A stretch of DNA of 64,000 nucleotides from Devosia lacusdianchii (GTDB lineage: Bacteria > Pseudomonadota > Alphaproteobacteria > Rhizobiales > Devosiaceae), in the NCBI RefSeq assembly GCF_022429625.1, contig NZ_CP092483.1, forward strand, positions 4,291,241 through 4,355,240. Reading direction: 5' to 3'. The notes below the pieces were generated by a model. It ran no database searches. It saw only the letters and a program-made list of their open reading frames with translations, and was not told the origin of the DNA. Position 1 is the first letter of the stretch. Each line of letters begins with the position of its first letter. A program made the translations under genes and the position numbers. Below, piece after piece: positions 63,881-64,000 of this stretch.

Positions 63881-64000
63881 TTAGTGAGACGGAAACCGCC
63901 TCGGGGCGCCGGTTTTGGAACGATACTCGGGGATCGCGGTGTGGGGACGCTCGCCCCAGCCGGCCAGTATCTGAACCTGCGCGGCAGCGAAGCCGGCACG
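63881..64000 (-). CDS. Possible C-terminal end of a gene running out of the window
   Basis: A - strand frame is open from the window edge at 64000 to a TAA at 63881, giving 39 residues (ending AIPEYRSKTGAPRRF, then PSH). The codon use is GC-rich and coding-like, and it lies 161 bases upstream of the GH3 gene in the same direction. I do not recognise it. It may equally be non-coding. Confidence 0.3.
   Translation of the reverse strand, partial: RAGFAAAQVQILAGWGERPHTAIPEYRSKTGAPRRFPSH

Noticed and set aside
63745..63999. An 84-codon - strand ORF at the right edge
   Set aside because: It has no family features, overlaps the GH3 upstream region, and another - strand frame looks more coding-like.

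Overview
The window is a GC-rich stretch of a bacterial chromosome. The gene content points to an alphaproteobacterium of the order Hyphomicrobiales (Rhizobiales). The evidence is the mutS-glnD-murJ-trpS-usp-nfu order, the miaB-phoH-ybeY-corC and lnt-metK-trmB blocks, the sppA-ihfB-lapA-trpF-trpB-trpA-accD-folC block, a TIGR02300-type acidic protein, an HWE-family histidine kinase and an Irr-type iron box. A Devosia-like genome is my best guess, but that is an inference from gene order and protein flavour, not from a database search. Almost everything here is core housekeeping. I see no prophage, IS element, CRISPR array or complete secretion system.

Left part (1-11.6 kb, mostly + strand): the 3' end of xylA, a DUF2189 membrane protein, mutS overlapping glnD, murJ, trpS, a universal stress protein, a DUF3817 protein on the opposite strand, and an Nfu-type iron-sulfur scaffold with a clear candidate Irr box on its promoter. 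Next (11.6-19.5 kb, - strand): an acetamidase/formamidase, then corC, ybeY and phoH. These are followed by a small accessory cluster (DUF1905, DUF1761, a WYL/YafY regulator divergent from a VOC protein, a GNAT) and miaB.

Middle (19.5-34.7 kb): a small hydrophilic stress-type protein, an orphan HWE sensor kinase, rpsO and pnp (+), an L,D-transpeptidase lipoprotein and an orphan membrane ORF. Then come infB, ylxR, nusA and rimP on the - strand, a flavin reductase with a small partner, a small secreted protein, an HxlR regulator and trmB. 34.8-44.6 kb: metK and lnt (-), the tightly overlapping tsaB-rimI-fur-plsC operon (+), two small unknown genes meeting at a shared CTAG, pncB, a YcaQ-like protein and an SRPBCC protein with two good starts.

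Right part (44.6-64 kb): a MYG1-type hydrolase, tRNA-Ala(GGC), the TIGR02300 protein, then aroA-cmk-rpsA, a GNAT, a methyltransferase paired with a two-TM protein of unknown function, sppA-ihfB-lapA-trpF-trpB-trpA, accD, a methyl-accepting chemotaxis protein inserted between accD and folC, folC and a GH3 glycosidase.

The intergenic regions carry several families of palindromic repeats. One is a roughly 135 bp paired REP (BIME-like) element in three good copies and one degraded copy. A second is a terminator-bearing repeat of about 61 bp present twice. The remainder are shorter REP-like hairpins. Compared with the order I know from rhizobia, the conserved tsaB-to-pnp superblock has been cut into pieces and reordered, and rbfA and truB are missing from their usual place between infB and rpsO. 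I did not find a convincing new multi-gene system. The best candidates for something undescribed are the methyltransferase plus two-TM beta-protein pair near 51-52.4 kb and the REP element family.
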